A DNA stretch of 64,000 bases from Bacillota bacterium (GCA_023418925.1 JAEZYS010000002.1:62001-126000), one strand, 5' to 3'. Positions 1 to 6,683 are shown, counted from the first letter of the stretch. Notes: generated by a model from the sequence alone, not told the origin. Translations and numbers: made by a program.

Positions 1-197
1 TTTTTATCCTTTAATCTTTCGTCAATAAATGGACATTCTGCTTTATTCTGACAATCCCAGACACGACACTTCCGACCATTTTCGAATTTAATTCCACAAC
101 CTTGTTTGCGATACTTCCAAGCACAACCCCAAATTTCTACAGACCATGCACAGTAAATTGATAATATTATGAGAAAAACAATTGGACTAATTTTCAT
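1..197 (-). CDS. Cys-rich small membrane protein, partial
   Basis: Last gene of the phage-like minus-strand operon, running off the left edge of the window. At least 65 codons are visible. It begins with a hydrophobic segment (MKISPIVFLIILSIYCAW) followed by a hydrophilic part with at least five cysteines (GCAWKYRKQGCG, GRKCRVWDCQNKAECP). This suggests a membrane-anchored or exported disulfide- or metal-binding domain. The start ATG overlaps the stop of the gene upstream (ATGA), which implies translational coupling. I do not recognise the family. The ribosome-binding region is repeated at 8774-8792. Confidence 0.6.
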   Translation of the reverse strand, partial: MKISPIVFLIILSIYCAWSVEIWGCAWKYRKQGCGIKFENGRKCRVWDCQNKAECPFIDERLKDK

Positions 198-211
198 TGT
201 TTAGCACTCCC
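193..211. repeat. 19-bp direct repeat, left copy (second copy 8774-8792)
   Basis: TTCATTGTTTAGCACTCCC occurs identically at 193-211 and 8774-8792, in the same orientation and 8581 bp apart. In both places it spans a minus-strand ribosome-binding site and start codon. The spacing lies within the usual size range of inovirus genomes, so the repeats could mark element ends, or simply a second related element. Confidence 0.5.
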
Positions 212-484
212 CTTTTTAATTTCATTGATATTTTTAAGAAAATCAACTGTAATGTATTGCTTGCGGACTTCTTCAGGAACAGACAAGTTAAGAATCTCCA
301 TAGACTGCGCCGAAAACTCGTTGAAGCTTCGGAGACGTTCTTGGGCAATTATAAGTTCAAGGCAATCAACAGCATCAATATTTCTGTATCGAATATTACT
401 TTGTAGTTGCTGATAATCACATTCAAGCTTAAAACGATTGTTTATGATATATGCAAGCAAGATTTCAATTTTTTTCATACTCAT
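194..484 (-). CDS. Hypothetical 96-residue phage operon protein
   Basis: Small mostly helical soluble protein with no recognised domain and no signal or membrane segment. It sits between the Rep gene and the Cys-rich membrane protein, with ATGA overlaps at both ends, so the three genes are almost certainly co-translated. Its place next to the replication initiator suggests a role in element replication or regulation, but that is inference from position only. An internal ATG two codons in is an alternative start. The C-terminal codons (KGSAKQ) double as the ribosome-binding site of the next gene. Confidence 0.7.
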   Translation of the reverse strand: MSMKKIEILLAYIINNRFKLECDYQQLQSNIRYRNIDAVDCLELIIAQERLRSFNEFSAQSMEILNLSVPEEVRKQYITVDFLKNINEIKKGSAKQ

Positions 485-1470
485 ACTGCACCCCTAATTT
501 CAAGGAAAGCAAGTATATTATCATTTTCCGAAGTCTTAACGCCCATCTTCTCACGAATAGCTGAATACTTGGGATTAGTCTTTTTATTCTTGTTTGCTTC
601 ATTCAGATCCGCAAGGAACTTTTCAGGACCGAGAACATCAATCATTGTTTTAATAGCTTTTCCGCCCTGATTGAATACAAAGTAATCAAGCTTCAAAATA
701 TTATATTCTGATCCAGGCTTATCGAATATTGAAACCTTTTCAAAATCTTCAATAAAGCGCAGCCATTCAGGAGCAACAGACACTCTGCATTTTGTATTAT
801 CGTTAGACGGAATAATATAACGAAGATAATTATTAAGTACCTGAAAATATGACTTGCGGACATCTGTTTTCAGTTTTATAAAACCTCTTGCATTATCATC
901 TTTCATTTTTATTTCACAGCGCACCCAGTGTTCAATATCAGTTCTATGACGTTCAGCTTTTTTATCATAAATTCTTATGTACACAGGTGAAGAATGACTA
1001 TCACCATGACCGACAGTACAACCCTTATTAGATACAATGACTTCCCAATTAGTATTTTTAGAAACAAAATTGCCTTGCTGTGTAGCCTTTACGAAATAGT
1101 TTAAATCAAGCAAGCCAATAAAATCATCATACGCAACATCAAGACGTGTAATGTTCATTTGTCTTTGTTCAGCCTTCTCACTCCAGTTATCAAGTATCAT
1201 ATCAAATATTCCTTGATAGTTGCCACTTCCGAAGCTTTCAAAGTTCCTACAGCCTTGACCGCTCATTTCAACGCATATTCCCATATCTTCACGACCGTTA
1301 TACATGATATTTATACCGTCATAATAAAGCCTATTCTGATAACAATACCGACCCTTGTCAAACTGTTCAAATTTAACCTCCTGCAAGCAAAGTAATTCAA
1401 TTACATTCGATAAACTATGTATTTTTGTTGTAAAGGTAAACCAGTCATAAATTACCCTATTCTGTTCCAT
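481..1470 (-). CDS. Rolling-circle replication initiator (Rep_trans family)
   Basis: A 329-residue protein with the features of the Rep_trans/phage replication initiation factor family (RstA, pT181 Rep and inovirus Reps). These include an N-terminal YDWFTFT strand, SGQGCRNFE (about 70-78), NITRLDVAYDDF (about 106-117) with acidic metal-binding candidates, and IRIYDKKAE (about 165-173), which carries the likely nicking tyrosine, followed by VRCEIKM. Such proteins nick the double-strand origin and covalently hold the 5' end to start rolling-circle synthesis of phage single strands. It overlaps the zinc-ribbon gene by 14 bases and the following gene by 4. The family call is firm; the exact catalytic tyrosine is inferred. 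Confidence 0.88.
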   Translation of the reverse strand: MEQNRVIYDWFTFTTKIHSLSNVIELLCLQEVKFEQFDKGRYCYQNRLYYDGINIMYNGREDMGICVEMSGQGCRNFESFGSGNYQGIFDMILDNWSEKAEQRQMNITRLDVAYDDFIGLLDLNYFVKATQQGNFVSKNTNWEVIVSNKGCTVGHGDSHSSPVYIRIYDKKAERHRTDIEHWVRCEIKMKDDNARGFIKLKTDVRKSYFQVLNNYLRYIIPSNDNTKCRVSVAPEWLRFIEDFEKVSIFDKPGSEYNILKLDYFVFNQGGKAIKTMIDVLGPEKFLADLNEANKNKKTNPKYSAIREKMGVKTSENDNILAFLEIRGAV

Positions 1471-1654
1471 TTACATTAACTCCTATCAAGCAAGAATCAT
1501 CCGAAGTATCTTTTAAGCTAGGTAAAACACATTGCTGTAAATATCGTAATAAACATTGCGGACACATAGTTGCTTGAATAACACCGAACTTTATAAAAAC
1601 CAATTCTCTAGTTTTACCGCATGTAGGACAAATACCTACTTTCACAGTTGCCAT
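1457..1654 (-). CDS. Small zinc-ribbon protein
   Basis: A 65-residue protein with two CxxC knuckles, CPTC near the N-terminus and CPQC about 20 residues later, the spacing of a zinc ribbon. No other domain is visible. I chose the ATG at 1654 because a GGGGGA ribosome-binding site lies six bases upstream; a TTG two codons earlier is poorly placed. Its last codons overlap the Rep start by 14 bases, so the two are probably translationally coupled. It may bind nucleic acid or modulate Rep, but only position supports this. Confidence 0.72.
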   Translation of the reverse strand: MATVKVGICPTCGKTRELVFIKFGVIQATMCPQCLLRYLQQCVLPSLKDTSDDSCLIGVNVNGTE

Positions 1655-1690
1655 AATCAATCCCCCATAAAAATAATTAAATGCAGTTAT

Positions 1691-1741
1691 TAACCCCCTA
1701 CCTTAGCTACTGGGGGTTAAGCCGAGTCTCCTCGGCTTTTT
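1691..1741. other. Double hairpin in intergenic spacer; candidate phage origin or packaging signal
   Basis: Two adjacent inverted repeats: TAACCCCC/GGGGGTTA (1691-1698 with 1712-1719) and GCCGAG/CTCGGC (1721-1726 with 1731-1736), the second followed on the plus strand by a run of T. Formally this is an intrinsic terminator for rightward transcription, but every gene for 5 kb is leftward. Its position just upstream of the zinc-ribbon/rep genes, in the only real gap of the operon, fits a rolling-circle origin or a virion packaging hairpin. Function is inferred. Confidence 0.5.
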
Positions 1742-1786
1742 TTGTTCTATTACTTATTTATTTTTTTAATTTCGTCAGAAATATCA

Positions 1787-1918
1787 TTATTGCTTAAGGA
1801 ATTGAGTGCAAGCAAAAGAGATAAAGCCTGAACGAGACATAAAATAAGATTTTGCGAGAATATCAATACGTTCCAGCAATTTTTTATCTAAAGTAATACC
1901 AACTTTAAAATTAATCAA
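1787..1918 (-). CDS. Small ribbon-helix-helix DNA-binding protein, possibly frameshifted
   Basis: A 43-codon frame from a TTG start with a well-spaced GTGAGGT site. The sequence resembles an RHH (MetJ/Arc/CopG) regulator: a short strand (INFKVGITLDKKLLERID) then helix-turn-helix (ILAKSYFMSRSGFI). The annotated frame stops early, at 1787. A +1 shift just after the Gly-Phe-Ile codons opens a frame (LLLALNSLSNNDISDEIK...) that runs to 1750 and looks like a more natural continuation of helix 2. The gene may therefore be broken by one base, or the read may contain an indel. Likely role: element copy number or transcription control. Confidence 0.55.
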   Translation of the reverse strand: MINFKVGITLDKKLLERIDILAKSYFMSRSGFISFACTQFLKQ

Positions 1919-1928
1919 TTTAATTACC

Positions 1929-2069
1929 TCACTTATTAAATTTTTTATCTATTACAAGAATTAGAGCCAGGAGAGCAACTCCGGCAGCTACACCAATCAT
2001 GAAGCAAACAGGAGAAAAGTTGTTGACCTGGGCAACAGTATCTAAAACACCATGTAAAACATCATTCAT
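1929..2069 (-). CDS. 46-residue single-span membrane peptide, pVII/pIX-like candidate
   Basis: Starts at ATG 2069 behind a clear AGGAG site. A short polar N-terminus (MNDVLHGVLDTVAQVNN) is followed by one strongly hydrophobic segment (FMIGVAAGVALLALILVI) and a basic tail (DKKFNK). Size and layout match minor virion proteins of filamentous phages or small membrane partners of assembly. It follows the Zot ATPase gene after a hairpin and precedes the RHH gene by 10 bases. It shows no sequence signature that would name it. Confidence 0.6.
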   Translation of the reverse strand: MNDVLHGVLDTVAQVNNFSPVCFMIGVAAGVALLALILVIDKKFNK

Positions 2070-2088
2070 AAAAATAACTCCTTTCAAT

Positions 2089-2116
2089 ATGTCGCGCGCT
2101 CACGCTTGCGCGACAT
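2089..2116. other. GC-rich hairpin after the Zot gene
   Basis: Perfect 9-bp inverted repeat ATGTCGCGC / GCGCGACAT (2089-2097 with 2108-2116) in an otherwise very AT-rich region, starting at the Zot stop codon. No T-run follows on the minus strand, so it is not a standard terminator. It could stabilise or process the upstream structural mRNA, or act as the packaging hairpin of the single-stranded genome. Confidence 0.5.
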
Positions 2117-3009
2117 TATTTTGCAAGTAACTTCTTTTTAATTTCATCAAAATTTACATCACTACAGCTTGTAGTGCTATTAATCTGTTCAGAACGTGGA
2201 GCAAATCCACCTTTGCGCATACGTTCGACTTTTTCAAACGTGTCATAAGCACTGCGTAATTCATCATCATGCACGAAGAAATATAATCCAGTAATAATCT
2301 TTTTCTTTAAGTTACCGCCCTCGTCAAGCTTCGGCTTATATACTCTTACAATTGTAAGGCAACCGAATATTGTAATCGGAAGATATAAGTAATTAGTCTG
2401 TTCTCTGATAGCTTTTGCAACCCTTGTAAACACCTGTGAAGTACCGATAATACATTTATGTTGTTTTCGTTGCTGTGTTATCTCCTGGAGCATTTCAATT
2501 GGAAAATCTTTGCCCTCTAAGCTATTAAACCAATTCTGAAGTTCGTCAAGAAATTCTATTTGACCTGTTTCACCATTCTGATTAAAAACAAGGTCTTTCC
2601 AGTGCTGTATCTTGCCATCTTGAAACTTCAAATTTATATTACTTCGCACCTTAATCAAAGGATATTTCTTTTTCATGCGTAACATCATTTCAACGGCTGC
2701 CATGCTCTTGCCTGAACCCTGTTCACCTGCAAATATATGCAATCCGTAAATAGGTAACTTGTTAGGATCCTTATTGTACAAGTCAAGGATGAAGCGCCGA
2801 GGAAAGTCAATCAACAGTTTTCGGAAGAAACCATGATTTTTATATGTACTCTTTTTTGTTGGCTTTTTAAAGCGTTTACCTTTAAGAAAATAAAGGAAAG
2901 TAAACCAACCACACATTATAATCAACGGTATTAATACAACAGCACTTACTTTAAGAAAAAAGATAACGAGTTTACCAAACATCAAAAACAATTCGCCTAT
3001 AATAGCCAT
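2116..3009 (-). CDS. Zot/pI-type filamentous phage assembly ATPase
   Basis: 297 residues. An N-terminal hydrophobic segment (about 8-43) anchors the protein, and a cytoplasmic P-loop domain follows: Walker A GEQGSGKS (95-102), Walker B IEFLDE (151-156) and a GTSQVF sensor-like motif. This is the zonular-occludens-toxin (Zot/pI) fold that drives extrusion of filamentous virions through the inner membrane. Most Gram-negative pI proteins carry the membrane segment after the ATPase; here it comes first. It follows the pVI-like gene by 12 bases and has a good AAGGAG site. It is the strongest single marker that the element is an inovirus. Confidence 0.9.
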   Translation of the reverse strand: MAIIGELFLMFGKLVIFFLKVSAVVLIPLIIMCGWFTFLYFLKGKRFKKPTKKSTYKNHGFFRKLLIDFPRRFILDLYNKDPNKLPIYGLHIFAGEQGSGKSMAAVEMMLRMKKKYPLIKVRSNINLKFQDGKIQHWKDLVFNQNGETGQIEFLDELQNWFNSLEGKDFPIEMLQEITQQRKQHKCIIGTSQVFTRVAKAIREQTNYLYLPITIFGCLTIVRVYKPKLDEGGNLKKKIITGLYFFVHDDELRSAYDTFEKVERMRKGGFAPRSEQINSTTSCSDVNFDEIKKKLLAK

Positions 3010-3021
3010 AATATACTCCTT

Positions 3022-3312
3022 TTAATTTCCCATTGTCGGAATGAATGATTTAGCACGTATAATCAATGCCCAGGTTATGCGGAACGTTATCCAAGCTATG
3101 ATAATTTCAAAAAATAACTGTAAGTCCTCTGGAGGAAAGAAGTAACCAACACCCTTGAATATCTGACACAAAGAGCCTTCCATGTTTTCAAGCTTATCAG
3201 CAAATTTATCAAGCCATGTAGTATCAGGCAACATATCATCAAATTTTAAGACCATCTTTTTGAATAATAAATCAATAAGAGCCTGTATAAGTTTAACTAC
3301 TGCATTTATCAT
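3022..3312 (-). CDS. pVI-like minor virion / assembly membrane protein
   Basis: A 96-residue protein with an amphipathic N-terminal helix (INAVVKLIQALIDLLFKK) and a hydrophobic C-terminal span (LFFEIIIAWITFRITWALII). It lies between the pIII-like adsorption protein and the Zot ATPase, the slot held by pVI in classical inoviruses. No sequence match is claimed; the assignment rests on gene order, length and membrane layout. The start has a GGAGGG site, and six bases separate it from the upstream stop codon. Confidence 0.65.
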   Translation of the reverse strand: MINAVVKLIQALIDLLFKKMVLKFDDMLPDTTWLDKFADKLENMEGSLCQIFKGVGYFFPPEDLQLFFEIIIAWITFRITWALIIRAKSFIPTMGN

Positions 3313-3318
3313 AATTAG

Positions 3319-4575
3319 TTACCCTCCGTTCGCAATTACTTTTGATATATCTTTGAATATCTTAATGCCAAGAGCCAAATATAATATTCCGACAGTCAGA
3401 ACACGTATATATGCTATGTAATTATCAAACATTGCAAAGTCAACAACACAATAGTCAGTTCCGTTAATCTGTGCATGTATTTGTGTAGGATTGCCATCAA
3501 TTGAATTTACAACATGCTTTACAACAACAGCTATTCTCATAAATGGTTTTAATCTCTTTGCCATAACTTCGACAGCTGACTTGCTTAATGTAGATTTTTT
3601 ATCAGCACCAAAGGCATTATCTATTGAACCCTGGCTAAAATTAAACATTTCCTTTTGTGTGCCATCATCATTTAATTCCTGTGTATAATCAGATAAATTG
3701 TCTAATGCATCAACTATTTTTCTTACTCCGATATCATAATTTGCATTGGTAAGCAAATCAGCATTATTAAAAGCATTGTAAAAATTATTTATTTTATTAA
3801 GCATTTCAGCAGAAACTTCATTAAGGTTTGTTAAATCAACTTGATTTTTTTTTAATTCGTCTGATAAATCGTCAAGAAAGTCATTAAATAAATCGTCAGA
3901 TAAATCTGTAGGGTTTTGCGGTAAGTCACCAGTTGGAACACTAGGGATATCAACTTTTGTTCCATCTGCATACCGCCAATCACCACCATAGTTAAGTAAA
4001 TTACTAGGTAAACAAGAATATCCGTTTGAAGTTTCATATTCTGAAATTATAGGAGGATTAATAGAATAGTTAGAATCAACATATTTGAATTTAGAAGAAG
4101 TATCATTAAGTAAATGATAAGATTTTATAGAACCATCAGAATTTAAAGATATAAAACCATAGTCACCATAACAATAAGTAAACTGCAAACCGTCAGCAGA
4201 ACGATTAGCACTCAGAAATGCGCCATAGCCTTGTAATTGATGTGAGTTATAATCTTCACCGTATCTCCAGTCAAGATAGTCTTGGAAATATGATTCAGTA
4301 TCAACACCCATATCATTAAGTATTTGTATAATAATAGCCTTATCAACAAAAGTGTTATAATACATTTTACCAGTTCTTTGATTAATGGAACTGTAAAACT
4401 GTTCAACGGTGATATCACCATCATACAATCTCTTATAATCGGCTATACCGTCAATAGCAAGTTCAATAATTGTTTGTTTTTCCTCTGTGTAGGTATCTTC
4501 TTCGGCTGAAACGGAAATAAAAAAAGTGCAACAACAGCAAACAAGTGCCATCATTGTACTTACAAACTTTTTCAT
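3319..4575 (-). CDS. pIII-like exported minor coat (adsorption) protein
   Basis: 418 residues from the ATG with an AGGGGGTG site (an earlier in-frame ATG would overlap that site). A typical signal peptide (KKFVSTMMALVCCCCTFFISVSA) is followed by a long acidic extracellular region rich in Asp, Asn, Ser and Tyr. Near the C-terminus is one hydrophobic span (YIRVLTVGILYLALGIKIF) and a short basic tail. Exported protein, C-terminal anchor and position between the major coat and pVI-like genes match pIII, the tip protein that binds the host receptor and releases the virion. The receptor-binding part is not recognisable, as usual for this fast-evolving protein. Confidence 0.75.
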   Translation of the reverse strand: MKKFVSTMMALVCCCCTFFISVSAEEDTYTEEKQTIIELAIDGIADYKRLYDGDITVEQFYSSINQRTGKMYYNTFVDKAIIIQILNDMGVDTESYFQDYLDWRYGEDYNSHQLQGYGAFLSANRSADGLQFTYCYGDYGFISLNSDGSIKSYHLLNDTSSKFKYVDSNYSINPPIISEYETSNGYSCLPSNLLNYGGDWRYADGTKVDIPSVPTGDLPQNPTDLSDDLFNDFLDDLSDELKKNQVDLTNLNEVSAEMLNKINNFYNAFNNADLLTNANYDIGVRKIVDALDNLSDYTQELNDDGTQKEMFNFSQGSIDNAFGADKKSTLSKSAVEVMAKRLKPFMRIAVVVKHVVNSIDGNPTQIHAQINGTDYCVVDFAMFDNYIAYIRVLTVGILYLALGIKIFKDISKVIANGG

Positions 4576-4647
4576 ATTTTCACCCCCTGCCATAAATTAA
4601 TATTTATATCTGCCCTGCTATTCACAAGGCAGATAATAAAATATTGA

Positions 4648-4911
4648 TTAGCCTTTAATCTGCTTACGAAGGAAACCAAGACCGATTTTAATACCACCAA
4701 CACCGAGCATAATAGCAAGTGCGGCAGGAACATACTGCTGAACACCTGCGATAAGTGGAGCAGTATCAACGGTTGTTGTAACTTCTTCAGCGCTTGCACT
4801 TATAGCCATTGTAGAAATAGCTGTAACAGCACTAGCAACAGGGATAAAAGCCTTCATATAAACCTTTGAGCCTAAACCCTTAACCTTTGAAATAACATTA
4901 CTTACTGACAT
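4648..4911 (-). CDS. Major coat protein (pVIII-like) precursor
   Basis: An 87-residue precursor. A basic leader (SNVISKVKGLGSKVYMK) and hydrophobic stretch end in SASA, a standard signal-peptidase site at about 41/42. The predicted mature protein is about 46 residues: acidic N-terminus (EEVTTTVD), central hydrophobic segment (YVPAALAIMLGVGGIKIGLG) and basic C-terminus (RKQIKG) to contact DNA. This is the classic filamentous phage major coat design. Start ATG 4911 lies 8 bases after AGGTGG. It precedes the pIII-like gene. Confidence 0.85.
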   Translation of the reverse strand: MSVSNVISKVKGLGSKVYMKAFIPVASAVTAISTMAISASAEEVTTTVDTAPLIAGVQQYVPAALAIMLGVGGIKIGLGFLRKQIKG

Positions 4912-4961
4912 GGTAAAAACCACCTTTCATAAAAATAAAAATTTAATATTATCAGTTCGGC

Positions 4962-5231
4962 TCAATCCGAACAAATAAACCTTTTGAATGTGAAACTAAT
5001 CAGAAGAACAGCAAAAAACATTTGAAAATATGTAATTTCCTTATCCATTTGCTGATTCTGATATTCAAGCTTATTAATTATTTCAGCTTGATTGGATATG
5101 ATTGTCTCAGTATTTTCGTTATTACTACTTAATTCGCCAAGTATTTCACTTAGCTGTGATGTATAATCAATTGTATTAGTTATAGGAACTTCAACAACCG
5201 TTTCAGTAACAGGAGTTTCAATCTCATCCAT
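4962..5231 (-). CDS. Tail-anchored coiled-coil virion-associated candidate
   Basis: An 89-residue protein: an acidic Thr/Val-rich N-terminus, a heptad-like helix with Asn/Gln/Glu (TIISNQAEIINKLEYQNQQ) and a C-terminal hydrophobic span (YFQMFFAVLLISFTF) ending KRFICSD. It lies directly upstream of the major coat gene, the usual place of small minor coat proteins (pVII/pIX), but is longer than those. I do not recognise the family. It starts 4 bases after the stop of the preceding gene. Confidence 0.6.
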   Translation of the reverse strand: MDEIETPVTETVVEVPITNTIDYTSQLSEILGELSSNNENTETIISNQAEIINKLEYQNQQMDKEITYFQMFFAVLLISFTFKRFICSD

Positions 5232-5235
5232 GAAA

Positions 5236-5397
5236 TTAATTCTCCTTTTCTTCCTCTTCTTCCTTGGTAAGAAGCTGCTCTAATATCTTACCGCTTTTCT
5301 CAGTAAAGTCCTGACAAGCTTCCATCAATTCGATAAGAAGAAATTTATATGGATTCTCTGAATAAGTATCCTGTTTAACTTTATCTAAATCAGTCAT
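5236..5397 (-). CDS. 53-residue acidic small protein
   Basis: A short frame starting at ATG 5397 with a strong GTGAGGT site. The protein (MTDLDKVKQDTYSENPYKF...) is mostly helical and ends in a run of glutamates (TKEEEEEKEN). It has no membrane segment. It sits between the candidate ssDNA-binding protein (10 bases upstream) and the tail-anchored protein (4 bases downstream), clearly within the operon. Function unknown; an early regulatory or DNA-handling role is possible. Confidence 0.6.
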   Translation of the reverse strand: MTDLDKVKQDTYSENPYKFLLIELMEACQDFTEKSGKILEQLLTKEEEEEKEN

Positions 5398-5407
5398 GTT
5401 ACTTACC

Positions 5408-5704
5408 TCACTTCTTTGGTATTAAATCAAAATCAATGATTTCAGAAAAAGTATAGTTGCCTCGTTTTTCTGTCAAATAATCAATCATGATTTCAGCACC
5501 GAGAAGTTTATCAAGGTCAGACATATAAGGCTTAACCTTTTCAACAAATATAGGACTGTCAGCCTTTATAAATTCTTCCTTAGAATTAAATCCAAACCAA
5601 TCCTTGTGCTTGTAGTCAAAGTTAAGATTGACACCCTTAACCTGTTCTTGCTTTTTCTCGCTCCAGTAATCTACTGGTTGAATACCTTTAATAATGCCAC
5701 GCAT
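5408..5704 (-). CDS. Candidate phage ssDNA-binding protein (pV-like)
   Basis: 98 residues from the ATG preceded by AAAGGTG; an upstream in-frame GTG is too close to the site. It is the first gene of the operon and its strand-rich sequence contains aromatic and basic residues (DYWSEKKQEQ, FDYKHKDWFGF). The C-terminal end (IIDFDLIPKK) resembles the closing strand of inovirus gene V proteins (RLRLVPAK in M13). In filamentous phages this protein coats the viral strand and switches synthesis to packaging. The assignment rests on position, size and this weak C-terminal likeness, so it is a proposal. Confidence 0.5.
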   Translation of the reverse strand: MRGIIKGIQPVDYWSEKKQEQVKGVNLNFDYKHKDWFGFNSKEEFIKADSPIFVEKVKPYMSDLDKLLGAEIMIDYLTEKRGNYTFSEIIDFDLIPKK

Positions 5705-5822
5705 AAAATCACTCACCTTTCAAACAATAAATTTAATTTAATATACAAACAAGATTAACTTGCTGTGGCTTAGGGGATGAGCCTTTTAGCGTCATGCTCG
5801 GGACAATATGTTAAATCGATAC

Positions 5823-5917
5823 TAATATGGTACCACTTTAGAACTAAAATGTCAATACCAAAATAGTACCATATTAACACTAGATATTTTATACAAATTG
5901 TAGTATTATAATGGTAC
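5823..5917. promoter_or_regulatory. Divergent control region: operon promoter with three RHH-type operator copies
   Basis: On the minus strand a near-consensus promoter is visible: TTGACA (5850-5855), 17-base spacer, TACCAT (5827-5832), driving the phage operon. The 11-bp sequence TAATATGGTAC occurs at 5823-5833, covering the -10, and inverted at 5866-5876. A variant, TATAATGGTAC, lies at 5907-5917 over the TATAAT of the divergent regulator gene. The arrangement predicts that the RHH protein encoded at 5936 represses both the operon and itself. Confidence 0.65.
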
Positions 5918-5935
5918 TGAAAGGAGGTATTTTAG

Positions 5936-6103
5936 ATGCCCTTTAATCTCAGAATATCAGACGAAGTTGACGATAAAATAACTATCATTGCTAAATTAGA
6001 ACAAAGGAGCAAAAATAAACAAATTGAACATATTCTTGAAGAATATATAAAAAAATACGAAACAATTAACGGAAAAATTGACATAGAAAAATATAGAAAG
6101 TAA
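5936..6103 (+). CDS. Arc-like ribbon-helix-helix regulator, probable phage repressor
   Basis: A 55-residue protein with the RHH layout: a short strand (MPFNLRISDEV), helix 1 (DDKITIIAKLEQ), a turn RSKNKQ and helix 2 (IEHILEEYIKKY). A perfect AGGAGG site lies 9 bases before the ATG. The gene is transcribed away from the phage operon and is flanked by repeated TGGTAC operators. Length and position fit a lysogeny-type repressor or superinfection-immunity factor; homodimers of such proteins bind short inverted repeats. DNA-binding specificity is inferred from the adjacent repeats only. Confidence 0.72.
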   Translation: MPFNLRISDEVDDKITIIAKLEQRSKNKQIEHILEEYIKKYETINGKIDIEKYRK

Positions 6104-6131
6104 TGATAAAACATTTTAAGGAGGATAACTC

Positions 6132-6683
6132 ATGACATTTACATTTATCTTTTTAATTGGTGCAGCAATATGTATTCCACTTTTATTAAATTTAATAAAA
6201 AAGAATAAGCAGAATCAAAATGTAATTTGCGATAATAATACAAATAATGTAAACTATTTTGATTATGAAAGAAAGTACCTACTTACAAAAAATGAATGGT
6301 ATTTTTACAAGAAATTGAAACCAATCGCAGACAAATACAATCTTCATGTGCTTTCTAAAATCAGACTTGAAGATATAATTCACGTTAAAAACGGACTTAA
6401 TAAATCAATGAGCTATTCAGCTAGAGGACGAATAAAATCAAGGCATATTGATTTCGCTCTTGCAAACCCTGATAATTTGGATATTATACTTGCTATTGAA
6501 TTGGATGATAATTCGCACAACAACCAAAAAGCTTTTGAATCAGACACGTTCAAGAATCAATTATTCAATGCTGTTGGATTGCCATTAATTAGAGTTTTGG
6601 GAAATGAAGATATTGAATACATAATTTGTACAAGGCTGAATATCAATGTGTATCAGAATAATGAAACAAAAAGCACCGTTTGA
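6132..6683 (+). CDS. DUF2726 membrane-anchored nuclease-like protein
   Basis: 183 residues: an N-terminal membrane helix (FTFIFLIGAAICIPLLLNLI), a polar linker, then a DUF2726 domain (about 45-175). The domain has LLTKNEWYFYKKL, HIDFAL (105-110) and AIELDDNSH (121-129). DUF2726 is related to the PD-(D/E)xK restriction-endonuclease fold, and HIDF...IELDD matches the acidic core of that fold. It follows the RHH regulator by 28 bases and probably shares its transcript. It could act in DNA degradation or defence, for example exclusion of other phages, but this is inference from the fold family and from its position as accessory cargo. Confidence 0.78.
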   Translation: MTFTFIFLIGAAICIPLLLNLIKKNKQNQNVICDNNTNNVNYFDYERKYLLTKNEWYFYKKLKPIADKYNLHVLSKIRLEDIIHVKNGLNKSMSYSARGRIKSRHIDFALANPDNLDIILAIELDDNSHNNQKAFESDTFKNQLFNAVGLPLIRVLGNEDIEYIICTRLNINVYQNNETKSTV

